In this document: in pieces, positions 1-12,528 of the stretch
How positions within the stretch are numbered: the first letter of the stretch is position 1
How the letters are laid out: every line of letters begins with the position of its first letter
NCBI RefSeq assembly: GCF_000524195.1
Contig: NW_020170393.1
Span: 659,282 to 723,281, forward strand
Reading direction: 5' to 3'
DNA: 64,000 nt
From: Echinococcus granulosus
Taxonomy: Eukaryota; Platyhelminthes; Cestoda; Cyclophyllidea; Taeniidae
The notes under the pieces: model-generated
The model's database searches: none
What the model was told of the DNA's origin: nothing
The model's input: only the letters and a program-made list of their open reading frames with translations
Translations under genes and position numbers: made by a program

Positions 1-3000
1 TTCCGTTGACCTTGGTGTTGCGAATGGAATTCGCGCCAGCAGAGAGTTCCATGCGGCCGTCTGGAAGTCGCTTAAAGGTGGCGTGGGCGTCTTGAATGTT
101 GAGACCCTTCAGCCAAATGTAGGCCGTCGTTTTACCTTCCTGATTAGCTGCCGTCTTCCGTAGCCGTTGACTTTCTAGGGCGCCTTCACGGCCCACCACA
201 ATCTGGTCAAGTAGCAGGTATAACCATTTCATTACTGTAATCTTTCCATATCCAATGAGTAGTTTGATACGTTTGGGTTGTTAAATCTCATTGAGCATGT
301 GAGCATCATGGTGTAACTGAAATGCTAAAATTGTTTATTTAACTCTCGGTTTTAGTAATGGGCCACTTAGGGGTTCCACCACTGCACGGCTTGGCCCCCC
401 GGGTCATGCCAGCAGAACCAAAGTCCCTCTCAACGTCAGCAGTGTTTCTTCAGAGGAAACTTTCTAATAAGGACTGCCATTCCCAATTTTTGGGTTTTAT
501 AAAAATGAAACAATAATGCCTTTAATTTTCTATCAAAATTTAGATCGCATGTTCAATATGCATGACCTTATATTAATGAGCCTTCCATCTTTTAGGTTAG
601 ACCAACCTTGTCTGCATCTAAGTAATGAATGATAACACCGGAGAGTTGAGGATCTTCATTTAGGTTTGACAGGAAGGGCCATTGAGGTCGCGCCTTTATG
701 TTCTGTCTCGCCTCAACCGGCATCTTTATAACGGTGACCTCTTTGCGAGCCTCCTCGAGCTAAAAAGTCAAATCTCCGTTAAAACCCTCAAAAAGAATAA
801 AATCAAAAGGATTGTTTGTAGAGGTACACTTAATCGGGGCAGAAGTGCTCTCACCTTTTTCTTGAACACATTCCGATCCTGGTTCTCCAGCCGTTGTTGG
901 TTATTCTCCAGTTGTGCCATAATCTCCATTCGTACCTCCTCCTGTATTCTTGCCCTTTCTACATGTGTTGAGCAGGAGATTTGTAAGTAAAGTAGGTAAC
1001 TTACCTTCAGACGACATACCGGGAGCTGAGGCAACTTCTGAAGTCTTCATCATTTCCTCCAGTTGTTTCCTCAGTCTTTCGTTTTCAGCCTTAATTTTGC
1101 AACAATGTCAAAAACATATCCAACTGGAAGAGGAGCTAGTAGGTTTATGATATAGGGCTTACTAAACTGGTAAACAAAATAACTGAGGCAAATTTAACCT
1201 TAAAAAGGTGTGGGGGAAAAAACATCTCACAGAATTTTAAACTCACCATCAATTCTTCGACGACGCTATCCTGTAATTTGTCGTTGACGACGGCATTCGT
1301 TTTGATTTGCTTTGCCCTGTCGGCGTATCGTAGGGTAGAGAGGGTTTCAGCATAGTTGATGTCAGCCGGGGAGAGTGCAGCGATCATCACGGTCTTGCTG
1401 CAGCACAAAAGATGTTTCCTGCTTCACACATTCCTTTATCATAAGTCGAAGGAGTGGGTAGAATGCACACGTGTATCGCACAAGAATCATGCAAACGTGG
1501 GCAACTTGCATATGCACTACAACCACATAAAGATGAAGTCTCTTCCTTTTTGCGATAGGATTTCCGCAGAAATCTCCTCCGCTTTGATTCGAGTTATAGT
1601 GTAAGGCATAATTGACGGGATGAATGCAAGTCTAGGCCTCGGCCTGAATCAGCCATCCAACGCATGCTTAGTTGGTGCCCTCCTGCGATCGCTAAGGGCA
1701 TTAATGGTTGTACAAAGGACACTGTTACCGATTTTTGCCATATTTCACTTCAGCGTCTGAGACGACGACTTCCAAAGCATAAATAGGCAGCGTGTGTGAT
1801 ACTATTATGCCCCCGCCCGACCATGGCATTACTCTTTCAACCCACCTGTACGTAGGCAATACACTTTTCACCCCAGTGATATATCTTCTTTTGTCTTTGA
1901 GGGGGTCTAGGGGCTCTACACTGTTGGCAGCAGAAAGCGAACTTGATCTTAAAGGACATCCATCCTGGTTTCTATTGGTGGGTGATCAACCCTAACAGGT
2001 GGAAGAAGGGCACCTGCTGCAAGCGGGAGGATGTGACGACGCCTAATAGAAGGGTTGAAAATGACGTCTACCTTCGGCAACTACCCTAGTACCGAGTTCC
2101 ATGAGAATGATATTAACAAATGAAACAGCATTAGTCGCGAACTCTATGGAAAACTTCGCTACGGAGCTGTCTACCACATCTGCATGAAGATGTTAATTAC
2201 GTGAACTCGCAATACCTCCTCCACTTCTTTACTGACCGGATTAAACCTAAAAAGATATGGCCAGGCAGCGATGAAGTAAAAATAAAGGGAGAAGAAGGAA
2301 TAGAGGCGGAAGCTAATCCGCAAGAAACTAGCCGAAACCTTACCCTCTATAAAATGACTATGCTCTTAGGCCAGTGATCCTACGACTGGCTATGGACATG
2401 CGTGATAGCCTGCACATTCCCCCTCCTCACAATGCAGTTCCCAAACAGGCTGAGGTTCCAGATCCAATGAAATTGCCCTGAGGGATCTGTGATATTGCAG
2501 AGAGAACTTTTCAGTTACACGTAAATCCTATGCATGGCGCTGCTGCTTCGTGATTGTTTTTCTTACGGCACCGACCACGTTGTGATGGCCGATGTGGTGA
2601 GTCGACCAAGGGGAGCACCGAGGACGATGTTTTAATTTCGTGGGCACTTAATGCTCCGCTTTTGTACTTTTACTGACCAGCATGTCCTCCGGGTAACGCC
2701 AGTAGCCCACTCCAGCCTTTCTGTAGGTTGGACGTACATATTCTGCCCTAGCATCATATCTCCTTTCGTCTTCTTGAAGGTTTCGAGCGCTAAACATCGT
2801 CATAATTCTCACTTACACTCCCTCTAGTATTTATTCTAGACAATGAGGCGTCTTTTTACTTTATTCATATCTATTTCTGATGAAAGACAGAAGAAAAATC
2901 TAAAGTTTAGACATCGTTTTTAAAGCCGCCAATTCCCTATGAGCAGGTATTGTTATCTTGCGTAAGGAACAAATACACGAAGTCAGCCTGGATAATGATG

Positions 3001-6000
3001 GGGTTGGAACACCGCAAATTTGTTACCATGGAGCGATTTTTATAACGCAACTGTTCAAATTTCCATGACTTCATGGGCTTTTGTGAAGCGTGATGCGCAT
3101 GGCTGGTAAAGGAGCCTCGTCTTTTACAAAAAAAGTGATGGGCAGACGATTTAAAGCAAATTGTTGCATTATCTTCTTCCGGACTACCCTACATTTAGGC
3201 ATTAAAGAGATTGCAAGCAAACGAGCTCTCGGCAGGTTTCGGGAGGTTACGCAGGTTCAGGATTTTTTGCGTATAAATAAAATTCAAGCATTATTTGAAG
3301 CGATTTTACGTGGAAGCACTATGAAAACAATCAAATTACGATACTTTTTCCAATAAATAGAATTTGAATGCTCTAAGTATTTGCCTAACGCTTGGTTTTG
3401 CTGAGGGGTCGCTTAGGGGCACCGCCACTGTCAGCAGCCCCCAGCCCTTCTGAACATCGACATTGCATATTCTACCCAAGTGCTATGTCTTCTATCGTGT
3501 TCAGGGAAGTCTCAGGACGCTGCCCACCATCCAGAGCATAAAATATCCTAACAGCTGCCGAGACTTAAAATTCACAATAGATCGAGCATCGTGAGATCTG
3601 AGAAATACTGGTACTTTAAGTTGAAACTGATAAGACTACACAATTTAACTAATGAATAATAATTACCTGCAGATAGTATTGATGAGCATCTGCATTTGAC
3701 TAAGCTTTTAAGGTAAACTCGTCAATAAGGAGTGACAGCTTCACACAGTGTTTGCTTGAAGTGCGAATCTTGCATTCTTTCTACGAGATCCCGTATTTCA
3801 GCTAAGGTTAGCACCTATTCAACCATTTAGATCACTATCATTCCGGATAATCTACGATAGTAAAGAGGTCCAAACAAGTTTAGCTGAGAACACAAACTGG
3901 GAAGGCAAAACGTGGACATACCACTGCAATGGCGCAAGACGGAGGGGCTTGACCTTCCATCACCGTATTCCACCTCCTTCAATGCTTAGTCATGGTAACA
4001 TTTTAATCAAATTTTCTATCCACTAAATGTTCCTTTTTGAATTGAAACTTGTTGCATTCAATAAGTAGTTGAAAATGAAACCTACCACTTTTTTTGGGAT
4101 CCTTAGATGGGTGCACATGAGAGGCAATGCACAACACATATACAAGTTCGTGTTTTACGAAACAACAACGCCAAAAAATACCTGTTACCACCAAGAGCAT
4201 TTTGTAACAATTTCGTCAAAACAGAATCACGATATGGTACCACCTTCTTCCTCTCAGCTAGAGCCTTGCAAAAGGGATAGGTGAATAGCAACCGCTAGTT
4301 TTCGCTCAGAAAAAAAGTGGTGTACTGCTCCTGGCTCCAAGTACTCTGATATTTATCCAAATGTGGTTTTAAAATGGTATATTAGTTCCAGCGACCCAAT
4401 CCCTATCTCTTAAAGATCGACCCTGCAAATAACTTGCAGACTTTTGAACTAATATATATGTTTCTTATATACTACTATACATTATATAGTAGAATACGGT
4501 ATATATTCACTAATATACTAAGATATGTGCTATTTACTAAAATACTAAAGTGAGTTTAATTACATTAGTGCTCTGGGAAACATCGTCATGAAAACCTAAC
4601 CACATTAATATATATTGTTGATTTGATCTAACTCTGAGGACAAAAGTAGTCAGCTTTGTATTTCAACTATGAATGGTCATTTCGAATTCCCTTAAGGACG
4701 TAGTTTTGACGTACCGAAATAACGTTTGCAAGCACTGAAAGTGAACGATTGATATTAGCTCCCTCCTTAAGTCGATCTCCCGTTGCCCCAGTGCTATCCG
4801 CACGTTCGGAACCTGAGATCAGAAAGGCGCTTTGAGTTTTCTTGAATCAAGCAAGTTTCGAACTACTTTATCCACCCTCGTACACTCTCTTGTGGATTTA
4901 GGAGGCATTAATTGCCATCTTTTACTTTGGCAAAATGTGAAGGATTCAATGGCAACTTATTTTAACTCTTAATTTATTTAGAAGTGTTGTCTGATTCGTA
5001 GTGGCATTTTGAGTCGAAATAAGGACGCATTCACATCTGAATCTTACCCAGCATCAAAATGATGTGCTTTCTTTTATGAATAGATGGAATGAATGAACTA
5101 ACCCGCTAAATCGACAAAGTTGATCGCAGAGCTTAAGCGATTAGTGGTGCCATTTTTTGATGTAATCTGGTCGAAGGAGATGCACACGAGAGTATGGGCT
5201 CGGGAACTTGTGGCATTCATGTTTGTTGCCGCTATCGTCCGATTAGCCGTCCCTTAATTTCAAAAGAGAGTGAAAAAAATCAACTAATGAAGGGAATTAA
5301 AAGCATTTAGTAAGGACGATACATTTAAGAAGTTTTACTGGAGAGATTCAGTTACATCTTCTAAAATCACAAGCTAAAGAGGCTATACCTTGTTTCATTC
5401 TTTCTTCAATGTCATTGTACGAACCGACAGGAACAATTTTTAAACCCTGTACAAAGAAGCCCTCTCCAGCAGTTTGTCGAACAGGCAATCCTGCCGAGCT
5501 TTTTGATTCCAAACTTAAAAGATCGCGAACTTTTTCATTGTATATCTCTATCATAGAAATAGTTACTTGGAACTCCTACAAAAAGCATGAAATTAGGCCA
5601 AACGATCCACGAAATCAAACCTTTTGTGGGTTCTTGTTTTTATTGATGTTTTCAAATAAATGTTCACATGTAATTGGGATGATTCCCCTATAAAAAGGAC
5701 AAAAGATCATAAAAGTCCATTTTAATGGCAATAGGACTTTAGTAAAATGAATAGAGCTGGAAATAAAGTTAAACATCGCTATACTACCAGATAGCTTTAC
5801 GCGGCAGAGCACTAAAATATGCCATCAACAACTTTTGCCAAAATTATCTAAATATAAGACTTTAAAAACATAAACTTCACACGAAAAATGGAGTAGAAAT
5901 CATTTTCTTAAAAAATAAAGATGAATTGATGAATAAACGGAAATGATTTAAGAAAAGCTATGCTGTTTGCAAAATTATAAAGAGAATACAAGGATTCTCC

Positions 6001-6793
6001 TTACTTGTTTTTGCCATAGCCAACAACGGAATAGGACTTTCCTGATCCTGTTTGTCCATATGCAAATAAGGAACAGTTGTAGCCATCAGAAGCATTTTTG
6101 AGGATTCCAATTCCAAGATCAGTAAATATATTTTCTTGGCTTATGTATCGGGAGGACACTCCGTTGGGAACGAGAATACCATTTTCATCAACGGTAAAGC
6201 CATCATGGGACCAGTAAGAATGATCAAATGTGAAACTTTTCTTTTCGCCAGTTCCTAAAATATGACAATTGATACTCCAAAAACTTTTCTACGGCTAAGG
6301 ATAAAGAAGTCATTTTGTTTACTTTAATCTGGGGGCCACAAAATTACGTATGTGGTGCTTCTGTCTGTCATCAAAGACGACGAACTATGGGTAATAATAG
6401 CCTACAATGCATGGTGGCAAAAAATTTGTGCATGTATATTTAATGCTTACATCCCTACTTAACACCTGTCAATGAGTAACTTTAAATCTTAATCCTAGTA
6501 AGATTTGGATTGCTGGTTAGTACTAAGTGCATGATATTCCAAAGTGAAATGAATAAAAGGGGAATAAGATGCCATAAACAGAAGTACAGTCAAGCTTCAA
6601 AATTAACAGGCGTTTAAAATCCAACATATACTTTACTAGTGCCGTTATCTTTAAAAAGGCGCTGCTTTTAAACCAATTCAAGTTGATTACTTTCCGGATT
6701 TGTAATTTCTGTCACATTTGCATTCATTGAAATGATGAGCTTAGCATTGCGACTCTTTTCCCGGTCATTAAAGGGCCGGACGCGCACAGCAAC
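1..6793 (-). CDS. Kinesin-3 family motor, KIF28/KLP-6-like (3' end outside window)
   Basis: ATP-driven microtubule motor: motor domain, short coiled linker and the start of an FHA domain. Exons (-): 6691-6793, 6005-6254, 5621-5687, 5389-5575, 5103-5252, 4715-4812, 4182-4264, 1247-1397, 1005-1089, 855-958, 607-759, 1-202; all phases agree, giving about 544 residues. Visible motifs are VAVRVRPF at the start, P-loop [10 protein letters not shown] near residue 101, [11 protein letters not shown], switch I NATSSRAH, switch II DLAGSE, then [20 protein letters not shown] and the motor end [18 protein letters not shown]. The FHA part begins at HYLDADKIVVGREG and contains the stretch GLNIQDAHA. The GYGKNKG after the P-loop and the form of the FHA domain suggest KIF28/KLP-6 rather than KIF1 or KIF13, but the subfamily is inferred. 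The first exon found starts in phase 0 with no AUG (see findings). The 2.8-kb intron at 1398-4181 holds LTR elements. Confidence 0.9.
312..455 (+). mobile_element. LTR fragment of the TRIM-like family
   Basis: Contains the 5' half of the LTR consensus seen elsewhere in the window: an ACTCTCGGTTT box followed by a GGGCCACTTAGGGG box and a variant of the GGCCATGCCAGTAG box. The 3' half is absent. It lies in the kinesin intron 203-606. Confidence 0.6.
1785..2800 (+). mobile_element. TRIM-like element, near full length, degenerate
   Basis: The 5' LTR remnant runs to about 1925 and is followed by TGGCAGCAGAAAGCGA, which resembles an initiator-Met tRNA primer-binding site. The internal part shares boxes with other copies (GCTACGGAGCTG, AGATGTTAATTA, CGACTGGCTATGGACAT). 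A second LTR copy lies at about 2650-2800, with TGTAGGTTGG and ACATATTCTGCCC. No long ORF and no protease or reverse transcriptase motif is present, so it is non-autonomous. Ends are approximate. Confidence 0.7.
3395..3545 (+). mobile_element. Solo LTR of the TRIM-like family
   Basis: Matches the LTR consensus from the GTCGCTTAGGGGC box through CATATTCTACCC to GTGTTCAGGGAAGTCTC. No internal region follows. It sits in the long kinesin intron. Confidence 0.65.
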
Positions 6794-8597
6794 CTTAATT
6801 CTAATAAAAGTAAATTTAAGAACGAACTATTTACGATTCCTCTTTCATTCTCCGGCAAATAATTACAAGGAAATTCAAAAATACACCAACGCCGGCGTGC
6901 ACTTGATTCTATTATTATAAACGCCAGTTGCATTTAGAATTAAAAATTTGCCAGCATTTCCCTTAATCAAGTCTGTTCATAAGATGAACATTTTGAATTT
7001 TGTGAGGATAGAACAAATTTACAATGTTGTGCATCTTTTGCTTCAAATTTGTCGTTAAAATGACTTGGCAATCTGATTTCACCAATTTATAAGGGACTGT
7101 AGTAGATAACTTTGCACAGTTTTCCTTTTTCTTGTTAATCTTTAGCTTTTTCCTCTAGAAAATAGAAAACTTGCTGTGAAATGAAATGATTAGTTCCTAC
7201 GGGTGGGGTTGGGGTTTCCCCTTCTGGGGAAGGAGGCAGCAGTACCAGCACAAATTTTAATAGAGGCTATTTTGTAACTTCTTATTATTATGCTTAACAA
7301 AGTGTGTACTGCATAGTCACCTCATTTGCTTTTTCCTAAGGTGCAGATGCCTGTGTGATATCTTCTTCAGTTAAAGCATGAGCTTCAAACTCTCCTTTCT
7401 AGTATTGTATATTTCTAAAAATGTATTGTGACATGTTGTAATCTAGCAACATAATACCAATCAAATAAATGCTAACCAACGAAATGATGTTGCTTTCGCA
7501 ATGCCCATCTATGCTCCAATATTGATGGGACTTATAAACGTACTCCAGGGAGAAGGCGAGCTCACTAGGTCTTCTTCGGACAGAAACTGATTTTCCTTTG
7601 TCTTGAAAACTATCGCCGGCTAAATGAGCGAAGCGTAAAATTTCCTACAGGTCTCCTAGTCGTAGCATTTATCACAAGAATCTATATGATGGTGACCATC
7701 AACCAGTAGATACCTAAACTACAGTTCATACTGCCACCGGACGCCGACATGAACAGTTTCTAGGACCTTCGTTAATGCCAAAGATGGCCCTCATTGCAAT
7801 AAGCGACCAGGATTTGTGCCTTATTTTATGGCAATTTCCATCATTCCTGTCAAACGTGCTCACCCACCTTGTCCGATGATGGTATTTTATTCGCAGTTAG
7901 TTTGTACAAGATCGAAAGAAGTATTTCCGTCACCGTTACTTGAAACACTTCCCCACTGATAGCTAGAAGGTTCACGCGTAACGCTCCTGATCACAAGACT
8001 GGCTACAACACCCTGAGAGTCGGATTCAGGAAAGGAGGCGCCTACTTTACTGTGCAACCTCCCCTCCATCCATTGAACAGGTAGGTATCCCTGCTATGCC
8101 AACAAGCCAATAAAAACGTAATGATTCAATTGTTAATTTAACTCTCTATTTTGGAGATGGGCCACTTAGGGGGCTTCGCCACTTTACCCTTGCCGAGCGG
8201 CCTGGCCTCCGACGTACGCCAATAGGCCTTCAGTCTCCTACATGTTAAATATATGCCTTCTGCCCGAGTATTGTGCCCTTTTTTATCTCTGTAGAAGTCT
8301 CAGGAGGCTAAAGGAAGATCCTTATCTTCCACTGTTTGCATACAAGGCAACGTGTGATGATTTGTGATTAACGAAGAGGCTAAAGAAATACCGCACCATT
8401 AATAACGACCAAAGTGATTTTGAGTCTGACCGAGCCTACGAAACCAATTCACTGACACTGGTTGAAATTACAACACCGAAGTTCTATCAATTTTGAATCT
8501 CGATATCATATAGAAGCCTCAAGACCTATTTTTGTATATTGATATCTAAATAAGACTGGATTTTACAGCATTCCTTTGCAAAAGAACTCTCTTGAAA
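6794..8597. other. Intergenic or 5' region between kinesin and ECSIT
   Basis: AT-rich DNA between the first recognised kinesin exon and the ECSIT stop, both on the minus strand. A well-formed minus-strand donor (AAG|gtgggt) lies near 7870, but the short open stretch before it has no AUG and no recognisable similarity, so it is not called as an exon. A solo LTR occupies about 8125-8315. Confidence 0.6.
8125..8315 (+). mobile_element. Solo LTR of the TRIM-like family
   Basis: Carries the ordered LTR boxes: TTTAACTCTC, GGGCCACTTAGGGGGC, CCTTGCCGAGCGGCCTGGCC, TTCTGCCCGAGTATTGTG and AAGTCTCAGGAGGCT. It ends without internal sequence, in the gap between ECSIT and the kinesin. Confidence 0.7.
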
Positions 8598-11500
8598 CTA
8601 TTTTCTCTCCCCCACACTATTCGTACTGATCCGACTCCGAATTATCACAGTCCATGCGTCAAGTGAAGGATTCAGCTCCCGCAGTCTATTCAACCACTGC
8701 TGAATGAGTCCAGAAGGCGCTGGCACTGGGAGAGACACGGTAGGATCAGGCATCTCCTTATTAGTGAGACCACCATAGGCACGCGCCTGACTCTCCAGCG
8801 CATTCGACATTGGCGCCACCACACCCACGCCCATTATAGTGCCTTCGGCCTGTTCATGACGCGTCAGGTCCTCCGGCAGGTGCGTGATTTGCTGCGAGAG
8901 CCCAAAGCCTGCCCACAGTGCGCGCCGGCGCTCTGCCGTCACGACGCTACCTATTCTCATCAAGGAGCTCCTTTTGGGCTGAAGAGCGATCAAACTGTCC
9001 CCCTCGTCATCTGTGTAGACTGGCAATACAGTTTTCGGTGGCGGTGGCAGCAAGCTATTTGGTGGAAGGACTGATTGCAGTGGTATAGGCTTCTCCCTCT
9101 CCGAGCCGGGAATCGAGAAATCCCAAGAAGCCACATCATTTACAGACTTCAATCTATCCTCAATCTCTTGACACTTTTTTACCTGCGTGGTTAAACGCTG
9201 CTTGTCCAAGTTCCCCCAAAGAACGTAGTAGGCAAGCTGAATAGGAAAAAAGGATAAAAAATGGAATAGATTTACCTGAAGCTCCCGATACCAGAAGAAC
9301 TGTGGTCCGTCGAGATAGAGAACACTAGACTGTGGAGAAGAGGCCAACGTCGTTGTGTACGCGGAGAGTAGAGCACGTTGAGTAGGACTCTGAGCACTTA
9401 CTATACAATTGGGAGTGCCAGCCTCCTTGGATTCGACCTACAAGTCGAAAATTCAGTCATAGAAAATGGCGACGGTGGATGGCACGTACAACAATCGTGG
9501 TGAACTCAGTGTTGGGATCAGGGCAGATACGAGCAGCAGCGAGTTGAGCCAATCGAATGGCGTCCTCGCCTTCAATGTCATCTGGAAGCCTCCCCACAAC
9601 TGGCCAGGGATTGGCGTGACGAAGTTTTGGCACCCAGTACATCATACGCCGGTAATGGGTCATGACGTAACTTCGGAAACCAAACACTTCAACAATTGTG
9701 TTGCCTACATCGTCATCTGGTATCACGTCTAAAAAGGTAGAACAAAGCATAACCCCTTGACCCGATGGAAACAACTGTAAAACGGGGTTCTTTTGAAGAG
9801 AGACCAGTGAGCTGATGAGGGTTTACGAGTTCGCGATGCAGACATGTCAAAAGGCACGGATAAGTGTCAGTATGTATTCAGAGAAGCATATGGCTTCCTT
9901 TAAGTAAACTGCGTTTGTGAACGGTTCATTTTTATCCGTGCTAGTCTTAAAGTTCAACACATGGTTTAATATCACTTCGTAAAAAGCAACTTTAATCTCA
10001 CATTCGCTTCACTTGGATTTTATTGACCTGGCAACAAAATAGCAGATTCTATGATACTTAGCAGGCTTTATACCACCTGGCAATGGTAAATAAAGCTATG
10101 AAATTTAGAAAAAAAAACAAGGCAACTTGCACACGATTAATGCATGATAAAGTTTTACTTTAAACTGGGAATAAAAAGTGTCATGCAGATTATTGTCCGA
10201 ATTCAGTAGGTCTTACCAACAGGAAAATATAGAGCTGCTTTAAGCTGGTAACAATGCCAGATAAGATTACAATGAGCCGGATAAGAAGGACAATATTAAT
10301 GCTATAAAATCCCCGACTCTTTTTGACCGCAAAGTTAGAATATTTGCTGCGAAACCTAACGGAGTTCTAGGAATTAATTTCGCAGATTTTATAAATTTCA
10401 AGCATTGCCAGAAGGAGCTTGAGTGAAGAAGACAAATCTCCCAAGTCTTATGAGGTTGCATGAGAAGCTGGCTGTGATGGCTATCCTCCTAGTAGAAATG
10501 TGAAGGAAACCTCACACAACAGACGCAATCAGTAAAGTTGGAAGGCAGGAACGACTGTGGAGCGAAAAGTGCGAATTTTCATCCTGATATCTTTATTTAG
10601 CCTTTACCTTATTTTCCCAATAAAATGAGTGGATATAACAATGCCAGCTTAGATAATGAAGTCGTAAAAGAGAAGGGAGTAGTGTCTGGTGGCAAGTTTC
10701 ATGCGATGCTAAGAGTGATAGCCCCTTCCCTAATATCGCTCAACACGATGGCAGCCGAATACAAGCTAAGCTAGATGCAAAGGATCCGACCATTAGGAAA
10801 AGCAGTGGCAAATACGTAGTGCAGTCAAAAGAGACTAGTATTAAACACAATGTGTAAATTACAGTCTCATGCTTCTGTAATACTTTAGTTGATTGTCTAA
10901 CTCTCGGTTTCGGTAAAGGAGCCACTTGGGTGCCCTGACATTGTACCATACCAGACCATGCCAGTAGCCACATGCCCTACTTTACGCCGGTAATGCTATC
11001 CTGCTGGGGAAATCTCAGGGGGTTACGCTTCATTCCAATACATTAAAACTTTTTCGATCAAGGAGGAAGGTGTAAATCATTTCCATTGTGCGATAGACCA
11101 TTATGGACGAAGAAGGGTGGTATGTAGTTATCGTCATTCAGTTCCATGAGGACTTGACTGTCAGTTACAAGAAAAAGGCGAGAATTATAGACTGCTTGTC
11201 AAAAGGTACAGAATCCCTCCGAAGCTTGTAGAAATTTTGCACAAACGATTTCAAGACATTTTGATAAGTTTGAAGCCTTGGCAGAGGAGTATTGAGAAGA
11301 AAAGGCAATGAGTTCCTTCTAGCAAGCCCTTTGAAATTTTGCATGCCATAGCCCCCAAGACAGTGGATATAAAAAAAGCTTTTAAGGTAAAAGAAGGTAT
11401 ATAAAGTGGAATCAACTCTCACTATTGCTGTTGATTCGGACTAGGCAGTAACTGCGATAACCCCGTCCCCGCTACTTTTCATGACGATGTCAGGTTTGAA

Positions 11501-12339
11501 ATAAGTCAAAAATTTGACCATCGAAAAAAAACGTTAACACCGTAGGAAAAAAACGGCTGTAAAATATGCCTTATAATTCTAACTTTCAACCTAGCATCTT
11601 TTACCACATCAAGCGCTTTAAAGGAGAAACTTGCATTTAAATAAGTAAATCAAAATTTCGCGTTTTATAATGGGGCGTACCAAACGAGATTAGATTATAC
11701 GATATAAATTAGAAATGAACCTCACGATTGGCGTTAAGCTGTAAGAGCAGTCTGACGACAGTGTCCTGCTGTTGCTTGTACCCCCCCACATCAGCGTGGA
11801 GGATGGACTTGGCCTTCAGTCGTCCCTCGCGAGGCAGCACAGAAAGGAGAGCCTTGTAGGCCTCCAGATCATCCTCCACCTCGTACGCCCGCATCTCCTG
11901 CATCGCCGCTAGGATGAACTCATTAAATCCACGTCGCGCGCTTCCCGAATGGGCCTTGTAGAGCTCTACTGCATCCAGAAATGCTGCCTTCTTCAGCTGC
12001 TTCAATTGCGAGCGCTTCAGACCCATTGTAGTCTGCGAGGCCTTTGCTAACTTATTCTTCTCAAAGCTTTTTGAGACCTCTGCCCAGCTATAAGAGGAAT
12101 GAAACGTTAACGTTAACTGATCAAACAGGATGCTAAAGGCTAGATGTGAGGAATTTGGCATACATGAGCTCTGCGTGAGTAGGCTCTGACTGAGGCTCTG
12201 TCTTGGCGCTTGAAGTTTTATCATCACGCTTCTTCTTCAAGAATGAGAAGAATGTCCGGTTGCTAGAGACATTCCATTGGCCGAGAGCACCAACCAAATT
12301 CCTTTGACTGCCTTTCGAAATTCTATCCAGAGAGCGCAG
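8598..12339 (-). CDS. ECSIT: ECSIT, mitochondrial complex I assembly / Toll-signalling adaptor
   Basis: ECSIT takes part in mitochondrial complex I assembly and, in animals, in Toll/BMP signalling. Exons (-): 12164-12339, 11721-12087, 9493-9774, 9276-9437, 8598-9236; phases agree and the total is 542 codons including the stop. Family signatures in order: GSARRGFNEFILAAMQEMRA, then DDLEAYKALLSVLPRE, then VEVFGFRSYVMTHYRRMMYW, then VPKLRHANPWPV, then SAQSPTQRALLSA, with YLDGPQFFW before a conserved YYVLWGNL. At about 540 residues it is longer than human ECSIT (431); the extra length is a low-complexity C-terminal part. The first exon starts in phase 0 after a splice acceptor without any in-frame AUG. 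A start AUG from the spliced leader would give M-LRSLDRISKGSQRN, a basic leader that fits mitochondrial import. CISD3 lies just upstream. Confidence 0.92.
9775..11720 (-). other. Long ECSIT intron containing a solo LTR
   Basis: A phase-0 intron between NANRE and LFPSGQGV. Apart from an LTR copy near 10870-11030, only AT-rich sequence with short random ORFs is seen. Confidence 0.75.
10870..11030 (+). mobile_element. Solo LTR of the TRIM-like family
   Basis: Begins with TGTAATACTTTAGTTGATTG, the same 5' terminus as other copies, followed by ACTCTCGGTTTCGG, GCCACTTGGG and GACCATGCCAGTAGCC, and ends near GGGGAAATCTCAGGGGG. Inserted in an ECSIT intron in antisense to the gene. Confidence 0.7.
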
Positions 12340-12341
12340 CT
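12340..12341 (-). promoter_or_regulatory. Candidate spliced-leader trans-splice acceptor of ECSIT
   Basis: The AG at the end of a minus-strand stretch ctctttatgaatgtaag. The sequence after it is open in phase 0 into ECSIT. An in-frame TAA at 12376-12378 precedes it with no AUG between. Flatworm spliced leaders are known to end in AUG, which would supply the start. It could instead be a cis acceptor for an unseen upstream exon. Confidence 0.45.
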
Positions 12342-12465
12342 TACATTCATAAAGAGAATGCGAAACCAACCAAAGTTAGCTCCATCAGGACTCATATTTG
12401 ATATGAGCACAACAAGTTGAAACTAAGGCGTCGAAATCACAAAAAGGGAAGTATGTTGTAGGAAA

Positions 12466-12471
12466 TTTATT
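12466..12471 (-). other. Poly(A) signal AATAAA of CISD3
   Basis: Canonical AATAAA on the minus strand, 58 nt past the CISD3 stop and about 125 nt before the ECSIT acceptor. Confidence 0.6.
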
Positions 12472-12528
12472 GACATAAATACATTAGCATGGCGTTTGGC
12501 TATGCAGAAGGGTAGGAAAAGTCACTTG

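Larger units (their letters stand above)
1398..4181 (-). other. Long kinesin intron with LTR elements
   Basis: Joins the exon ending in NALGGNS to the exon starting [10 protein letters not shown]; the split serine codon (AG|C) confirms the junction. It contains a degenerate full-length TRIM-like element and a solo LTR. No conserved coding segment was seen on either strand. Confidence 0.75.

Noticed and set aside
7870..8010. Open minus-strand stretch ending in a strong donor, possible 5' exon of the kinesin
   Set aside because: No ATG in the needed frame and no resemblance to a kinesin N-terminus.
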